Shown here in pieces: positions 63,530 to 64,000 of a stretch of 64,000 bases of DNA. The notes under the pieces were generated by a model, which was given only the letters and a program-made list of their open reading frames with translations, was not told where the DNA came from and ran no database searches. The translations under genes and the position numbers were made by a program. Position 1 is the stretch's first letter; each line of letters opens with the position of its first letter. Source of the stretch: Odontesthes bonariensis. Taxonomy: Eukaryota; Chordata; Actinopteri; Atheriniformes; Atherinopsidae. The DNA lies in NCBI RefSeq assembly GCF_027942865.1, contig NC_134525.1, forward strand, positions 22,691,657 to 22,755,656, written 5' to 3'.

Positions 63530-64000
63530 GTGAGTGTTGAACTTTGAACTTAAATGACGCACAGGTACGATTTTTAGATGAAAGATGAGCTTCACGGTAC
63601 ATCCGGGTCCTTTTGCTTTTAAAATGCTGTACAAACGCCACACTGAAAAGTTCCCACCTGAAAATCTTACAAAATTATATTCACTTTTTTTTTTTTTTTT
63701 TTTTTTAGAACTCTGAACTTATCAAAAATTAAGTATCAAAAATATTTAGAGCAAAGAAAACAAGCTTGAAATAACTAATGGGGAATTCAATTTAAACATT
63801 TTTTGATAAAGTTCTGTTTGTTCGGATCAGTCCAAACTCTGTTGTTTTGTTGTTTGTCGGACTTAATACAGAACTAAAGAAAGAAAACGTGTATAATCTT
63901 GAATCTTCAAGCAAGACCAAGGGGTAAGCAGGAAAATGTAGACAACTCTGACGTTTCAAGCATGACTTTTGCTCTTAAAGCTATGAGAGCATATTCACAC
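63530..64000 (+). other. Intron 1 of the downstream gene
   Basis: It contains a T run at about 63687-63706. No second exon could be identified before the window ends. Confidence 0.4.

Overview
The window is teleost-like nuclear DNA. It combines intron-rich vertebrate genes with short GT-AG introns and a repeat load typical of ray-finned fishes: L2 and Rex1 LINEs, Tx1-type L1, Tc1-like transposons, a Ty3/gypsy element, hAT and Harbinger elements, and many TTAA-target elements with TIRs. The species was not identified. Family names rest on motif recognition, without a database search.

Layout. 1-3.46 kb: the C-terminal endonuclease and complete RT of an L2 LINE. 3.5-11.3 kb: mostly single-copy-looking DNA, with one doubtful minus-strand exon near 5.7 kb. 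11.3-19.0 kb: a pile-up of nested transposons. A Tx1/L1 was hit by a Myb-ORF Harbinger and by a foldback element. A Tc1 was hit by a second foldback copy, which was then hit by a Rex1. A half-deleted TTAA MITE carries a hAT with a perfect 8-bp target duplication. Next to it is a TTAA element carrying a P2X7-like cytoplasmic-domain reading frame. 20.9-22.7 kb: a three-level nest (large inverted repeat, deleted Tc1, foldback copy 3). 24.1-24.6 kb: an orphan LTR with a primer-binding site. 27.1-35.3 kb: another nest (TTAA element, Harbinger-like element, young Ty3/gypsy element with near-identical LTRs). 35.9-40.3 kb: Rex1 and L2 remnants.

Host genes. (1) Minus strand, 40627-47686: an 11-exon gene for a 939-aa protein with three CCCH zinc fingers, of the ZC3H4/6/8 family. 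It has a GC-AG intron followed by a probable U12-type AT-AC intron, both inside the finger array. (2) Plus strand, about 52.87-60.5 kb: two non-coding 5' exons and seven coding exons for a 732-aa BTB plus eight-C2H2-finger protein that closely resembles myoneurin (MYNN) but has two long Arg-Gly tracts. (3) Plus strand, 63423-63529: the first coding exon of a further gene. Its N-terminus looks like an LRR protein and its position next to a myoneurin-like gene suggests lrrc34. The first two gene models were reconstructed by splice-site and phase reasoning, and both coding sums are exact multiples of three (2820 and 2199 nt).

The genes do not form an operon. The most unusual material is the set of four TTAA-flanked element families whose termini all start with AG, one of which carries the P2X7-like domain, and the pair of rare intron types in the CCCH gene.
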